64,000 nt of DNA from Pseudomonas tohonis. Its GTDB lineage: Bacteria; Pseudomonadota; Gammaproteobacteria; Pseudomonadales; Pseudomonadaceae. Position numbers and translations under genes: made by a program. How positions within the stretch are numbered: position 1 is the first letter of the stretch; the number at the start of each line of letters is the position of its first letter. Under the pieces are notes generated by a model, which was not told the DNA's origin, made no database searches, and saw only the letters and a program-made list of their open reading frames with translations. The DNA lies in contig NZ_AP023189.1 of NCBI RefSeq assembly GCF_012767755.2, positions 1,054,001-1,118,000 on the forward strand. The letters are read 5' to 3'. Positions 1-10,885 of this stretch are shown here, in pieces.

Positions 1-651
1 GGCGCCGGCCCAGGAGCCACGCATGCCGGCGGGCTTGATGTCGCCGTGCTGGATGATCTCCAGGGCGGCGATCAGCTGGGCGTGAGCGAAGGCCGGGCGG
101 CGACCTTCGTAGGCCAGGGTGGCGAGGGAGCGGATCACCGACTTGTCGCCCATGAACTGGCCGAAGCTGCTTTCCATGCCCCAGACGGCCACCAGGGTCT
201 GGCGGTCGACGGCGTAGCGCTGCTCGATGGCGTCGAGTATCCGCGCGTGTTCCGCCAGCAGGGCCTGGCCCTTGCGCACGCGGTACGGCGACACGGCCCC
301 TTCGAGGTATTCCCAGACCGGCCGGGTGAACTCGGGCTGGCTCTGGTCGGCGGTGACCACGGCGGGGTCCGGTTCGACGCCCTGGAAGGCCTGGTCGAAA
401 ATGGTGGCGCGGATGCCGGCGGCCAGGGCTTCCTGGCGGAAGCGGGCACGCCATTGCTCGAAGGTCTCATCGGGCAGCACTTCGGGTGCGACCGGCGGCT
501 GGACGGGGGAGGCTTGGGTGGCGGGTTGCGCCGGGGCGCTGGCCAGGGGAGCGGAGGTGTTCGGGGTGTCGGCGCAGGCGCTGAGGACTGCGAGGGTGGT
601 GGCCACTGCCAGGCTGCGGAGGATCAGGCCGGGTACGGGGGCGAGGAGCAT
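1..651 (-). CDS. Lytic murein transglycosylase, MltB/SltB-like lipoprotein (partial, C-terminus outside window)
   Basis: Cleaves the glycan strand of peptidoglycan, releasing 1,6-anhydromuropeptides, and acts in the periplasm anchored to the outer membrane. The visible 217 codons begin with a lipoprotein signal peptide ending in lipobox LSAC (Cys near residue 26), followed by a Ser/Pro/Ala-rich linker. The MltB-type fold then starts: FEQWRARFRQEA, then VWGMESSFG, which carries the catalytic Glu of family 3 transglycosylases, then GD.SVIRSLATLAYEGRR. The start at 651 is the only one giving the signal peptide. The gene runs off the left edge, so peptidoglycan-binding domains at the C-terminus cannot be assessed. 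The family call is firm; which paralogue it is cannot be settled. Confidence 0.88.
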   Translation of the reverse strand, partial: MLLAPVPGLILRSLAVATTLAVLSACADTPNTSAPLASAPAQPATQASPVQPPVAPEVLPDETFEQWRARFRQEALAAGIRATIFDQAFQGVEPDPAVVTADQSQPEFTRPVWEYLEGAVSPYRVRKGQALLAEHARILDAIEQRYAVDRQTLVAVWGMESSFGQFMGDKSVIRSLATLAYEGRRPAFAHAQLIAALEIIQHGDIKPAGMRGSWAGA

Positions 652-707
652 GGGGCGGTCTCGACAGCTGCAAAAACAAGCCGCGACCTTAACACGGATG
701 ACTCTTT

Positions 708-860
708 TCAGGCGGCCAGAAGCGAAGAAGCCTCCCAGTTACGGGAGGCTTCGCGGCGGTAGCTGCCTTTGCCTTTCAGTGGCTGTTCCTGACGGCTGCG
801 GAACAGGGGCTGGGCGACGATGCTCTTCGCCTTGTTGGGTTTCTTGCGTTGCTTGGCCAT
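708..860 (-). CDS. arfA: Alternative ribosome-rescue factor A
   Basis: A 50-residue protein that rescues ribosomes stalled on non-stop mRNA by recruiting release factor 2, as a back-up to tmRNA. The family signature is clear: a basic N-terminus (MAKQRKKPNKAK), PLFRSRQEQ, KGKGSYRR and a terminal NWEAS, aligning with E. coli ArfA from memory (PLFRQR, KGKGSY, NWEAS). The start at 860 is chosen because the family begins MxxxxxK; an upstream in-frame start would add 15 unrelated residues. A perfect hairpin lies inside the last codons (separate entry), as expected for a gene whose mRNA is cut or terminated early so that the product is made only when tmRNA is limiting. It sits between holA and the transglycosylase gene. 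Confidence 0.92.
   Translation of the reverse strand: MAKQRKKPNKAKSIVAQPLFRSRQEQPLKGKGSYRREASRNWEASSLLAA
727..752 (-). promoter_or_regulatory. Intragenic arfA hairpin (RNase III/terminator-type regulatory stem)
   Basis: Perfect 10-bp inverted repeat (727-736 against 743-752) with a 6-nt loop, located inside the arfA coding region over the codons for EASRNWEAS and before the stop codon. In E. coli arfA, a comparable stem is an RNase III cleavage site or intrinsic terminator that yields a truncated, stop-less message degraded through tmRNA. The structure is seen; the regulatory role is transferred from the family. Confidence 0.8.
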
Positions 861-935
861 GGCCGACTCTCCACTGGGCGCCTGCGGGGTTGCAGGCGCG
901 CGCATCTTGCTCCCGCGTGCGGGCGATGTCCAGTG

Positions 936-1973
936 TCAGGCGGCGGGGATGGGCAGGCGCTGGCCGGCGAGGCTGAGCGCGAGGTGTGCGAGGCCGATCC
1001 ACGGATCGCCGGGGGCCTGGCCCTTTATCTGTGCATCGATGCGCTGGGCATCGCTGAGCAGTTGGTTCCAGCGCGAGGCGGGATGACGTTGCAGGGCACG
1101 GCTGACCAGGGGGCGGCGCTTGTCCCACACCGGCGGGCGGGCGGAGGCGAAGGCTTTCTCCAGCGGCACGCCCTGGGCGTACTGCTGGGCGATGCCGGCC
1201 AGCTGGCGCAGTTCGCGGGCCAGCGCCCAGAGGATCACGGGCGTTTCCACGCCTTCGCCGCGCAGGCCTTCGAGGGTGCGCAGGGTATGCGCGGCCTCGC
1301 CGTTGAGCGCGGCGTCGATCAGGCCGAAGACGTCGAAGCGGGCGCTGTCGGCCACTGCGGCCTGCACGGTGGCGGCGTCGATCTGGCCGCCTTCGGCGAG
1401 CAGCTTGAGCTTCTCGATCTCCTGGGCGGCGGCCAGCAGGTTGCCTTCGACGCGGGCGGCGATCAGGTCGACCGCCTCCTGGTTGGCGGCGAGACCGGCC
1501 TGGGCCAGGCGCTGGCGTATCCATTGAGGCAACTGGTGGGCGTCCACCGGCCAGATCTGCAGGAACTGGGCATTGGGACCGTCGATCAGGGCCTTGGCCC
1601 ATTTGGTCTTCTGTGTACTGCCGTCCAGCTTGGGCAGGCTCACCAGCAGCAGGGTGTCTTCCGGCGGCCGCGAAAGGTATTCGAGCAGGGCGGCGGCACC
1701 CTTGTCCCCGGGCTTGCCATTGGGGATGCGCAATTCGATCAGGCGCTTGTCGGCGAACAGCGAGAGGCTGGCGCCGGCTTCATGCAGTTGCCCCCAGTCG
1801 AAGCTGGCCTCGACGTTGAAGACCTGGCGTTCGTTGAAGTCGCGCTCGCGGCAGGCCGTGCGGATGGCGTCGCAGGCTTCCTGGCACAGCAGCGGCTCGT
1901 CGCCGCTGACGATGTAGACAGGGGCGAGGTTGCCTTGCAGGTGCTTGCTGAGTTGGGCGGCGTTGAGCTTCAT
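936..1973 (-). CDS. holA: DNA polymerase III delta subunit
   Basis: Clamp-loader subunit that opens the beta sliding clamp. It has 345 residues, normal for HolA. The N-terminus MKLNAAQLSKHL, LAPVYIVSGDEPLLCQEA is typical, as are the clamp-binding region (SLSLFADKRLIELR) and the downstream domain with ARVEGNLLAAAQEIEKLKLL. The start at 1973 is the methionine beginning the conserved MKL motif. It is transcribed leuS, lptE, holA, the standard gammaproteobacterial order, with a short gap to lptE containing a GC hairpin. Confidence 0.97.
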   Translation of the reverse strand: MKLNAAQLSKHLQGNLAPVYIVSGDEPLLCQEACDAIRTACRERDFNERQVFNVEASFDWGQLHEAGASLSLFADKRLIELRIPNGKPGDKGAAALLEYLSRPPEDTLLLVSLPKLDGSTQKTKWAKALIDGPNAQFLQIWPVDAHQLPQWIRQRLAQAGLAANQEAVDLIAARVEGNLLAAAQEIEKLKLLAEGGQIDAATVQAAVADSARFDVFGLIDAALNGEAAHTLRTLEGLRGEGVETPVILWALARELRQLAGIAQQYAQGVPLEKAFASARPPVWDKRRPLVSRALQRHPASRWNQLLSDAQRIDAQIKGQAPGDPWIGLAHLALSLAGQRLPIPAA

Positions 1974-1990
1974 GGGCAGGGGAAATGACC

Positions 1991-2010
1991 GGGGCCGCAA
2001 TAGCGGCCCC
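1991..2010 (-). other. Intercistronic GC hairpin between lptE and holA
   Basis: Perfect 8-bp stem (1991-1998 with 2003-2010) with a 4-nt loop, in the 44-nt gap between the lptE stop and holA start. It has no U-run on the transcribed strand, so it is not a canonical terminator. It may stabilise or separate the messages within the operon; that role is inference. Confidence 0.5.
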
Positions 2011-2017
2011 GTGCACC

Positions 2018-2623
2018 TTACTTGACGGGCAGTTGCAGCGGGGACTGCTGCGGCTTGGCTTCTTCGGCGCGACGCTCGGCTTCCAGGGCGTCGGCTTCGG
2101 CCTTGGCCTTGGCTTCGGCTTCGGTCTGCAGCTGATCCAGGCGCTCGGGCGTGATCAGTTGCAGGCGCATGGCCAGTTGCTGAACCAGCTCGCGGCGCAT
2201 TTCCTCGCGCAGTTGGCCGGACTCCTGGTCGGAGCCGATCAGGTTGTTGCTGTCGTGGGTGTAGTAGCGCTGGATGTCCATGCGGTCGCTGAGCAGCAGC
2301 AGGTCCTTGTTGCCACGGATCTCGTAGTCGAGGGTGACGTTCAGCTCGTACTCGGCGCTGCGCGCGGAGCCGGTGTAGGTGGCGGTGCGCTGGTCTTCCT
2401 TCTCGCGGGTGAGGACCAGGGTGTAGGGCGCGCCAGCGTGGACGTTGACGTCGCTGCTCTCCAGCAGCTCGCGGACCTGCTTGACGGTCTCGCCGTAGCT
2501 GTTGCGGCCGGTGACGTCGATTTCCTTCAGGGCGAACCGGGTGTCGCCGGTGCCGCGCAGTTGAAAGCCGCAGGCACTGAGCATCACGGCCAGACCCACG
2601 ACCAGCAGATTCCGTTTCTTCAT
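2018..2623 (-). CDS. lptE: LPS-assembly lipoprotein LptE
   Basis: Outer-membrane lipoprotein that plugs LptD and helps deliver lipopolysaccharide to the cell surface. It has 201 residues. The lipobox is LSAC ([18 protein letters not shown]), directly followed by GFQLRGTG, the LptE family hallmark. The middle contains [28 protein letters not shown], and the C-terminus is an Ala/Glu/Lys-rich tail ([23 protein letters not shown]) that could be helical or coiled. The start at 2623 gives the signal peptide; the longer reading frame adds 20 unrelated residues. It lies between leuS and holA as in most Pseudomonas. Confidence 0.95.
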   Translation of the reverse strand: MKKRNLLVVGLAVMLSACGFQLRGTGDTRFALKEIDVTGRNSYGETVKQVRELLESSDVNVHAGAPYTLVLTREKEDQRTATYTGSARSAEYELNVTLDYEIRGNKDLLLLSDRMDIQRYYTHDSNNLIGSDQESGQLREEMRRELVQQLAMRLQLITPERLDQLQTEAEAKAKAEADALEAERRAEEAKPQQSPLQLPVK

Positions 2624-2648
2624 TTCTGTTTTCCCCTTGGCGAACGTA

Positions 2649-2677
2649 CCGGGGCCGCGCTCCACACGCGGCCCCGG
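2649..2677 (-). other. Intercistronic GC hairpin between leuS and lptE
   Basis: Perfect 11-bp stem (2649-2659 with 2667-2677) and 7-nt loop directly after the leuS stop codon. It has no U-tail downstream on the coding strand, so read-through into lptE is likely. It shares the GGGGCCGC core with the hairpin on the other side of lptE. Confidence 0.5.
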
Positions 2678-2683
2678 GCTCAA

Positions 2684-5497
<2,814 letters not shown>

Positions 5498-5546
5498 CTA
5501 TTCATTAGCTTTGCAAAAGTCGGATGCGGTAACGAGGTGTCGTTGG

Positions 5547-5990
5547 ATGGGCGAGATGCGGCGAGCGGAATCGGCGAGCGGGCTCTACGAGCGGCTGCTG
5601 CATCGCCTGGCGCTCGCGCTGGACGAAGCCGACACCGCCATCCGCCTGCGTGACGAAGACCCCCGCGAGCTGGAGCTGAAGGGGCTCAGCCCCGCCGAGC
5701 TCGAGCTGATCCGCGCCTACCTGGACAACGACCTGCACTGGCTGCGCGGCTGGCACGCGGCGGCCGAAGAGCTCGCGCTGATCGAGCAGCAACCGGCCAG
5801 GCCCAAGCTCACCCGCTCCGCCGCCAAGCCCCCGGCCACGGCCGCTCGCGTAGCCAAGCCCCTGTTCAAGCGTCGCCAGCAACTGGTCTGCGCCCTTTGC
5901 GGGGCAGCCGCCAGCTGGCAGCGTGGCCAGGGCGTGCAGGCCTGCCCGGCCTGCGGCTCGCAGCTTTTCCGTACCGGTAATCCCCGTTAG
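5547..5990 (+). CDS. YbeL/DUF1451-like zinc-ribbon protein
   Basis: A 147-residue protein with a charged helical N-terminal part (LYERLLHRLALALDEADTAIR; LSPAELELIRAYLDNDLHWLRGW) and a C-terminal zinc ribbon formed by CALCG and CPACG about 20 residues apart. This architecture is that of the YbeL family, usually found beside leuS. The ATG at 5547 is preferred because GAGGTG lies 7 nt upstream; a TTG at 5511 is the alternative. It is divergent from leuS. Function is unknown; nucleic-acid binding would be a guess based on the ribbon. Confidence 0.8.
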   Translation: MGEMRRAESASGLYERLLHRLALALDEADTAIRLRDEDPRELELKGLSPAELELIRAYLDNDLHWLRGWHAAAEELALIEQQPARPKLTRSAAKPPATAARVAKPLFKRRQQLVCALCGAAASWQRGQGVQACPACGSQLFRTGNPR

Positions 5991-6018
5991 GCTTCGCGCA
6001 CCTTCTGGAGGTGCTCGA

Positions 6019-6780
6019 ATGCCCATTCGCTATTTCTTCAAGCAACTGCTGCTGCCGCCGGGTGGCCTGCTGCTGCTCCTGCTGGCCGGCTGGTGGCTGC
6101 GCCGCCGCAGTCCGCGCCTGGCGCTGTGCTGCTTCGTGCTTGGTTTCGGTGGCCTGTGGGCGATGAGCCTGCCGGTGGTGGTGCAGTGGTCGGCACGCGC
6201 GCTGGAGACCGAAAAGCCCCTGGCCGAGAGCGAGCTCAAGGACCTGCCCGCCCGTGCCCAGGCCATCGTCGTGCTCGGCGCGGGACGCATGCGCGGCGAT
6301 CCCGCCTGGGGCGAGGACCAGCCCAGCCTGCTGGCCACCGAGCGTGTGCGCTATGCGGCACGCCTGGCCAAGGCCAGCGGCCTGCCGGTGCTGACCTCCG
6401 GCGGGCTGCATTACGGCACCCCGCCCAGCGAGGCGGCGATCATGGCGCGGACCCTGGAGTCGGAGCTCTCGTTGCCGGTGCGCTGGCAGGAAGGCAGCAG
6501 CCGCACCACCTGGGAGAACGCCGTGGAGAGTGCGCGCATCCTCAAGGCCGAGGGAATCGACAGGGTCGTATTGGTGACCCAGGCCTTCCACATGCAACGG
6601 GCGCGCTGGTGCTTCGAGAAAGTCGGCCTGGAGGTGGTGCCGGCGCCCATGGGCGCCTATGGGGTTCCCCCCGGCGACCCGTTCGGCGGCTGGCTGCCCG
6701 AGGCGCCGGCAGTGTGGAAGAACGGCATGCTGTTCAACGAATGGATCGGGCTGCTCGCCTATCCGCTGGCCTATCGCTGA
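6019..6780 (+). CDS. YdcF/ElyC-like DUF218 membrane protein
   Basis: A 253-residue protein with two N-terminal membrane segments (LLLPPGGLLLLLLAGWWL and LALCCFVLGFGGLWAMSL) followed by the DUF218 domain: AIVVLGAGR, RYAARLAKASGLPVLTSGG, WENAVESARILKAEGIDRVVLVTQAFHMQRA. E. coli ElyC, of the same fold, affects peptidoglycan and enterobacterial-common-antigen lipid carrier metabolism; the specific role here is not known. The start at 6019 has GGAG 8-9 nt upstream. It ends 57 bp from the convergent lnt. Confidence 0.87.
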   Translation: MPIRYFFKQLLLPPGGLLLLLLAGWWLRRRSPRLALCCFVLGFGGLWAMSLPVVVQWSARALETEKPLAESELKDLPARAQAIVVLGAGRMRGDPAWGEDQPSLLATERVRYAARLAKASGLPVLTSGGLHYGTPPSEAAIMARTLESELSLPVRWQEGSSRTTWENAVESARILKAEGIDRVVLVTQAFHMQRARWCFEKVGLEVVPAPMGAYGVPPGDPFGGWLPEAPAVWKNGMLFNEWIGLLAYPLAYR

Positions 6781-6792
6781 AGTGGCGTCGCT

Positions 6793-6810
6793 CCCGGGCC
6801 GAAGCCCGGG
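6793..6810. terminator. Bidirectional GC hairpin between convergent genes
   Basis: A 7-bp stem (6793-6799 with 6804-6810) and tetraloop in the 57-bp gap between the convergent ydcF-like gene and lnt. It lacks a U-run on either side, so it may be a processed 3' end rather than a classical intrinsic terminator. Confidence 0.4.
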
Positions 6811-6836
6811 CTACGCAGCCGCCATGATTTGCCGGG

Positions 6837-8357
6837 TCACACCGTCTTGGCGATGCGGCTGGCCAGCAGGGCCCAGCCGAACAGCAGGCCGCAAAGAATG
6901 ACCAGCGGCCAGGCGCGCCATCTAAGGTAGGGCGTCAGCTCCTGCATCGGCACTACGTCACCGTAGAGGGTGGCTTTCTCGAACTGCGGGATGCGTTCGG
7001 TGATCTGGCCGAAGGGGTCGATCAGCGCGGTGACGCCGTTGTTGGTGGCGCGGATCATCCAGCGGCCGGCTTCCAGCGCGCGCATCTGCGCCATCTGCAG
7101 GTGCTGCAGCGGGCCGATGGAGGTGCCGAACCAGGTGTCGTTGCTCACCGTCAGCAGCAACTCGCTGTTGGCGGAGAGCCCTGCGGCGAACTCGGGGTAG
7201 ACCACCTCGTAGCAGATGAACGGCGCGATGCGATAACCCTTGGCCAGCAGCGGCTCCTGGTCGGCCGGACCGCGTGCGAAGTCGGACATGGGCAGGTCGA
7301 AGAAGGCGATCAGGCCGCGCAGCACATCCTGCAGGGGCACGTATTCGCCGAAGGGCACCAGCTTCTGCTTGAGGTAGGTGCCTTCGCCTTCGCCGATCAC
7401 GGTGATGCCGTTGTAGTAACGCTTCTCGCCGCGCTCGTTGGCCTGGCGGATCGGCACCCCGGTGATCAGGGTGGCCTTGCGTTCGAGGGCGAAGCGGTTC
7501 ATCACCGACAGGTAGCCCTCGGCGTATTCCTTGAGCACCGGCACGGCGGTTTCCGGCCAGATGATCAGGTCGGCCTGCTCGGCGCTGAAGGTCATGTCGC
7601 GGTACAGCGCAAGCTGGGCGTTGAGCTGGGCCGGGTCCCATTTCATGTTCTGTTCGACGTTGCCCTGCAGGGCCGCGACCTTCAGCGGCTCACCGGCGGG
7701 CCTGGTCCAGGCGTGGCCCTTCAGGGCCTGGCCGGCGACCCAGGGTCCGACCAGCAGCACCACCCCGGCGGCGAGGAAGGCCGGGCGTGCGCGCAGGCGC
7801 ACGAGGTTGACCAGCAAGGCGGCGGTCAGCGCCAGGACGAAGGACACCAGCCACATGCCGCCCACCGGGGCGAGCCCGGCCAGGGGCGCGTCGAGCTGGC
7901 TGTAGCCGGCGTAGAGCCAGGGGAAGCCGGTGAGGAACCAGCCGCGGAAGGCTTCCTGGGCCAGCCACAGGGCGGCGAAGGCCAGGGCGTCGGCCAGGGG
8001 CGCTTCGCTGCGGCGGAACCAGCGCGCCCAGACGATGGCGGGCAGGGCGAAGAAAAGGGCCACGCCGGCGCTGAAGCCGCCGGTGAGGAAGGCCGCCAGC
8101 GGCACCGAGGCGGCGCCGTAGTCGTGGATGCTGACGTAGATCCAGCTGGTGCCGGCGATGAACAGGCCGAAGCCGTAGCACCAGCCGCGGACGAAGGCCG
8201 CCTTGGGCGCGAGGTCGCGCAGGCCCAGGTAGAACAGTGCCAGGGACAGCAGCGAGATGGGCCAGATATCGAAGGGCGCGAGGGCCAGCGGGGTGAGCGC
8301 GCCGGCCGCCAGGGCCAGCAGGTTGCCCGGCCAGCCGGGGCGGGTGATCCAGTTCAT
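6837..8357 (-). CDS. lnt: Apolipoprotein N-acyltransferase
   Basis: Inner-membrane enzyme that adds the third acyl chain to the N-terminal cysteine of lipoproteins. It has 506 residues: at least six N-terminal membrane helices, then a periplasmic nitrilase-like domain. The catalytic triad positions are visible: Glu in IIWPETAVPV, Lys in YLKQKLVPFGEY, Cys in APFICYEVVYPEF. A terminal helix (WPLVILCGLLFGWALL) closes the protein. It is downstream of corC in the ybeZ-ybeY-corC-lnt order. Confidence 0.97.
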   Translation of the reverse strand: MNWITRPGWPGNLLALAAGALTPLALAPFDIWPISLLSLALFYLGLRDLAPKAAFVRGWCYGFGLFIAGTSWIYVSIHDYGAASVPLAAFLTGGFSAGVALFFALPAIVWARWFRRSEAPLADALAFAALWLAQEAFRGWFLTGFPWLYAGYSQLDAPLAGLAPVGGMWLVSFVLALTAALLVNLVRLRARPAFLAAGVVLLVGPWVAGQALKGHAWTRPAGEPLKVAALQGNVEQNMKWDPAQLNAQLALYRDMTFSAEQADLIIWPETAVPVLKEYAEGYLSVMNRFALERKATLITGVPIRQANERGEKRYYNGITVIGEGEGTYLKQKLVPFGEYVPLQDVLRGLIAFFDLPMSDFARGPADQEPLLAKGYRIAPFICYEVVYPEFAAGLSANSELLLTVSNDTWFGTSIGPLQHLQMAQMRALEAGRWMIRATNNGVTALIDPFGQITERIPQFEKATLYGDVVPMQELTPYLRWRAWPLVILCGLLFGWALLASRIAKTV

Positions 8358-8459
8358 GCACAGTCCTTGGGCTTGGTGGCGCGGGGCGCCCGGGAGTTCG
8401 TCGCGGCGCAGTCTAGCCGGGCCACGCCCGCGCCGGGAAGCGGCGGGCGTGGTGGCGCA

Positions 8460-9299
8460 TCAGCGGGACAGCGGGGTGAGGCGCAGCAGGTGCAGGCGAC
8501 GGCTGTCGGCGTTGAGCACGCGGAAGCGGAAGCCCCCGATCTCGGTGATCTCGTTGCGCTTGGGCAGGTGGCCGAAGGCGCCCATCACCAGGCCGCCGAC
8601 GGTGTCGAACTCGTCTTCGGAGAAATCGGTCTCAAAGAACTCGTTGAAGGCGTCAACCGGGGTCAGCGCCTTGACGATGAAGTCGCCGCTGGGCAGCGGC
8701 TTGATGTAGCTGTCTTCCTCGACGTCGTGCTCGTCCTCGATGTCGCCGACGATCTGCTCCAGCACGTCCTCGATGGTCACAAGGCCCGCCACGCCGCCGT
8801 ATTCGTCGATGACCACGGCCATGTGGTTGTGGTTGGCGCGGAACTCCTTGAGCAGGACGTTGAGGCGCTTGGACTCGGGGACGAAGGTCGCCGGGCGCAG
8901 CATGTCCTTGATGTTGAAGGGGCGCTCCGGGTCCTGGAGGATCAGTGGCAGCAGGTCCTTGGCCAGGAGGATGCCCATCACGTCGTCCAGGCCTTCGCCG
9001 ATCACCGGGTAGCGCGAGTGCGCGGCGTCGATGATCGCCGGGAGGAATTCCTTCGGGCTCTGGTTGGCCTTGATGCTGATCATCTGCGAGCGCGGCACCA
9101 TGATGTCGCGTACCTGAAGGTCGGCGACCTGGATCGCACCTTCGACGATCGACAGGGCTTCGCTGTCCAGCAGCTTGTTCTGGTGCGCTTCGCGCAGGAG
9201 CTCCAGCAGCTCCTGGCGGTTCTTCGGCTCATGGGCAAAGGCCTGGGTCAGCTTTTCCAGCCAGGACCTGTGCCCGTTGCTCGATCGATCTTCGCTCAT
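8460..9299 (-). CDS. corC: CorC/YbeX-type CBS-domain protein
   Basis: A 279-residue cytosolic protein with two CBS domains (ALSIVEGAIQVADLQVRDIMVPRSQM; EFRANHNHMAVVIDEYGGVAGLVTIEDVLEQIVGDIEDE) and a C-terminal CorC/HlyC transporter-associated domain (FDTVGGLVMGAFGHLPKRNEI). The family is linked to magnesium/cobalt efflux and, with YbeY/YbeZ, to ribosome metabolism. The start MSEDRSS at 9299 is chosen over an upstream in-frame methionine. It follows ybeY after 22 bp. Confidence 0.95.
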   Translation of the reverse strand: MSEDRSSNGHRSWLEKLTQAFAHEPKNRQELLELLREAHQNKLLDSEALSIVEGAIQVADLQVRDIMVPRSQMISIKANQSPKEFLPAIIDAAHSRYPVIGEGLDDVMGILLAKDLLPLILQDPERPFNIKDMLRPATFVPESKRLNVLLKEFRANHNHMAVVIDEYGGVAGLVTIEDVLEQIVGDIEDEHDVEEDSYIKPLPSGDFIVKALTPVDAFNEFFETDFSEDEFDTVGGLVMGAFGHLPKRNEITEIGGFRFRVLNADSRRLHLLRLTPLSR

Positions 9300-9321
9300 A
9301 TGTCCTTGCTCGGTGCCTTTC

Positions 9322-9780
9322 TCATTCGTCATCGCGATAGGGGTCGGGGTGGCCCAGTTCAGCCAGCAAATCCCGTTCCAGTGCTTCCATTTCCTCGGCT
9401 TCCTCGTCCTCGATGTGGTCGTAGCCGAGGAGGTGGAGGCAGCCGTGGATGACCAGGTGCGCCCAGTGGGCTTCAGGCGACTTGCCCTGCTCGGCGGCTT
9501 CGCGTGCCACCACGGGGGCGCAGATCACCAGGTCGCCGAGCAGCGGGATGTCCAGCAGCTCGTCGGGTACGTCGGCGGGGAAGGACAGCACGTTGGTGGC
9601 GTAGTCCTTGTGTCGCCAGGTGTGGTTCAGTTCGCGGCCCTCGGGCTCGTCCACCAGGCGGATGGTCAGCTCCGAGTCGGCGCTGCGCTGGCGCAGGGCC
9701 AGTTCGCACCAGCGGCGGAAGTCGGCTTCAGCGGGAAGCGCGGGGGCTTCGCTGGCCACTTGCAGGTCGAGTTCAAGCAT
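9322..9780 (-). CDS. ybeY: Endoribonuclease YbeY
   Basis: Single-strand endoribonuclease required for 16S rRNA 3'-end maturation and 70S quality control. It has 152 residues with the diagnostic zinc motif [11 protein letters not shown] (three histidines) followed by an acidic tail [12 protein letters not shown]. The start MLELDLQ at 9780 overlaps the 3' end of the PhoH-like gene by 8 bp, consistent with translational coupling. Confidence 0.97.
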   Translation of the reverse strand: MLELDLQVASEAPALPAEADFRRWCELALRQRSADSELTIRLVDEPEGRELNHTWRHKDYATNVLSFPADVPDELLDIPLLGDLVICAPVVAREAAEQGKSPEAHWAHLVIHGCLHLLGYDHIEDEEAEEMEALERDLLAELGHPDPYRDDE

Positions 9781-10795
9781 CGGCGTCGATCGCACCCGGG
9801 TCGTTGTCGGCAGGCTTGGGCTTGGGCTGGTTGCGATTGTCGTAGCGGTCGTAGGCTTCGACGATGCGCTGCACCAGCGGGTGGCGCACCACGTCCTGGG
9901 ACTTGAAGTGGGTGAAGGCGATGCCCGGCACATCCCGCAGCACGTCGATCACGTGGGTCAGGCCGGAGCGGGTGCCGCGCGGCAGGTCGACCTGGGTGAT
10001 GTCGCCGGTGATCACGGCCGTGGAGCCGAAACCGATGCGGGTGAGGAACATCTTCATCTGCTCGAGGGTGGTGTTCTGACTCTCGTCGAGAATGATGAAG
10101 CTGTTGTTAAGGGTGCGGCCGCGCATGTAGGCCAGCGGAGCCACTTCGATCACCTGCTTCTCGATCAGCTTGGCCACCTGCTCGAAGCCGAGCATCTCGT
10201 ACAGGGCGTCGTAGAGCGGGCGCAGGTAGGGGTCGATCTTCTGCGACAGGTCGCCGGGCAGGAAGCCGAGCTTCTCGCCCGCCTCGACCGCCGGGCGCAC
10301 CAGCAGGATGCGGCGCACTTGCTCGCGCTCCAGCGCATCCACGGCGCAGGCGACGGCGAGGTAGGTCTTGCCGGTGCCGGCCGGGCCGATGCCGAAGTTG
10401 ATGTCGTGGTCGAGGATCGACTTCACGTAGCGCTGCTGGTTGGCGCCGCGGGGACGGATCATGCCCTTGCGGGTGCGCAGGGCGACACTGGTGTCGGCCT
10501 TGGCGGGGGTGGCCAGCTGCTCCATGCCGGTTTCCTGGAGGAACAGGTGGACCATGTCCGGTGATAGCTCGGTGGCTTCGGTTTCGCGGTAGAGACGGCG
10601 CAGGAGGTTTTCCGTGGCCTGGGTACGCTGCGGCTCGCCGACCAGTTCGAACTGGTTGCCACGGTTGCGTATCTCGATGGCCATGCGCTGTTCGATCAGC
10701 CGCAGGTGCTCGTCGAATTGGCCGCACAGGTTGGCGAAGCGACGGGCTTCAAAGGGGTCCAGGGTGAAACGGTGCAAATCCAGGGGTGCGTTCAA
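9773..10795 (-). CDS. ybeZ: PhoH-like ATPase YbeZ
   Basis: Predicted RNA-helicase-like NTPase that works with YbeY in rRNA processing. It has 340 residues. The Walker A is [11 protein letters not shown] and the Walker B region is [13 protein letters not shown], followed by [20 protein letters not shown], all standard for the PhoH domain. The N-terminal 100 residues form the YbeZ-type extension. It lies 90 bp downstream of miaB, with a terminator-like hairpin between them. Confidence 0.95.
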   Translation of the reverse strand: MNAPLDLHRFTLDPFEARRFANLCGQFDEHLRLIEQRMAIEIRNRGNQFELVGEPQRTQATENLLRRLYRETEATELSPDMVHLFLQETGMEQLATPAKADTSVALRTRKGMIRPRGANQQRYVKSILDHDINFGIGPAGTGKTYLAVACAVDALEREQVRRILLVRPAVEAGEKLGFLPGDLSQKIDPYLRPLYDALYEMLGFEQVAKLIEKQVIEVAPLAYMRGRTLNNSFIILDESQNTTLEQMKMFLTRIGFGSTAVITGDITQVDLPRGTRSGLTHVIDVLRDVPGIAFTHFKSQDVVRHPLVQRIVEAYDRYDNRNQPKPKPADNDPGAIDADA

Positions 10796-10849
10796 TGTCG
10801 TCTGTATGTGGCCGCCGAACGGCAGGGATAGGAAAGGAAGAATAAACCC

Positions 10850-10879
10850 AGGTGCCCGACTGTGAAAGCTCGGGCACCT
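10850..10879 (-). terminator. Terminator-like hairpin after miaB
   Basis: A 10-bp perfect stem (10850-10859 with 10870-10879) and 10-nt loop, immediately past the miaB stop and followed on the minus strand by GGGUUUAUU. This is probably a partial terminator separating miaB from ybeZ. Confidence 0.65.
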
Positions 10880-10885
10880 CGGAAT

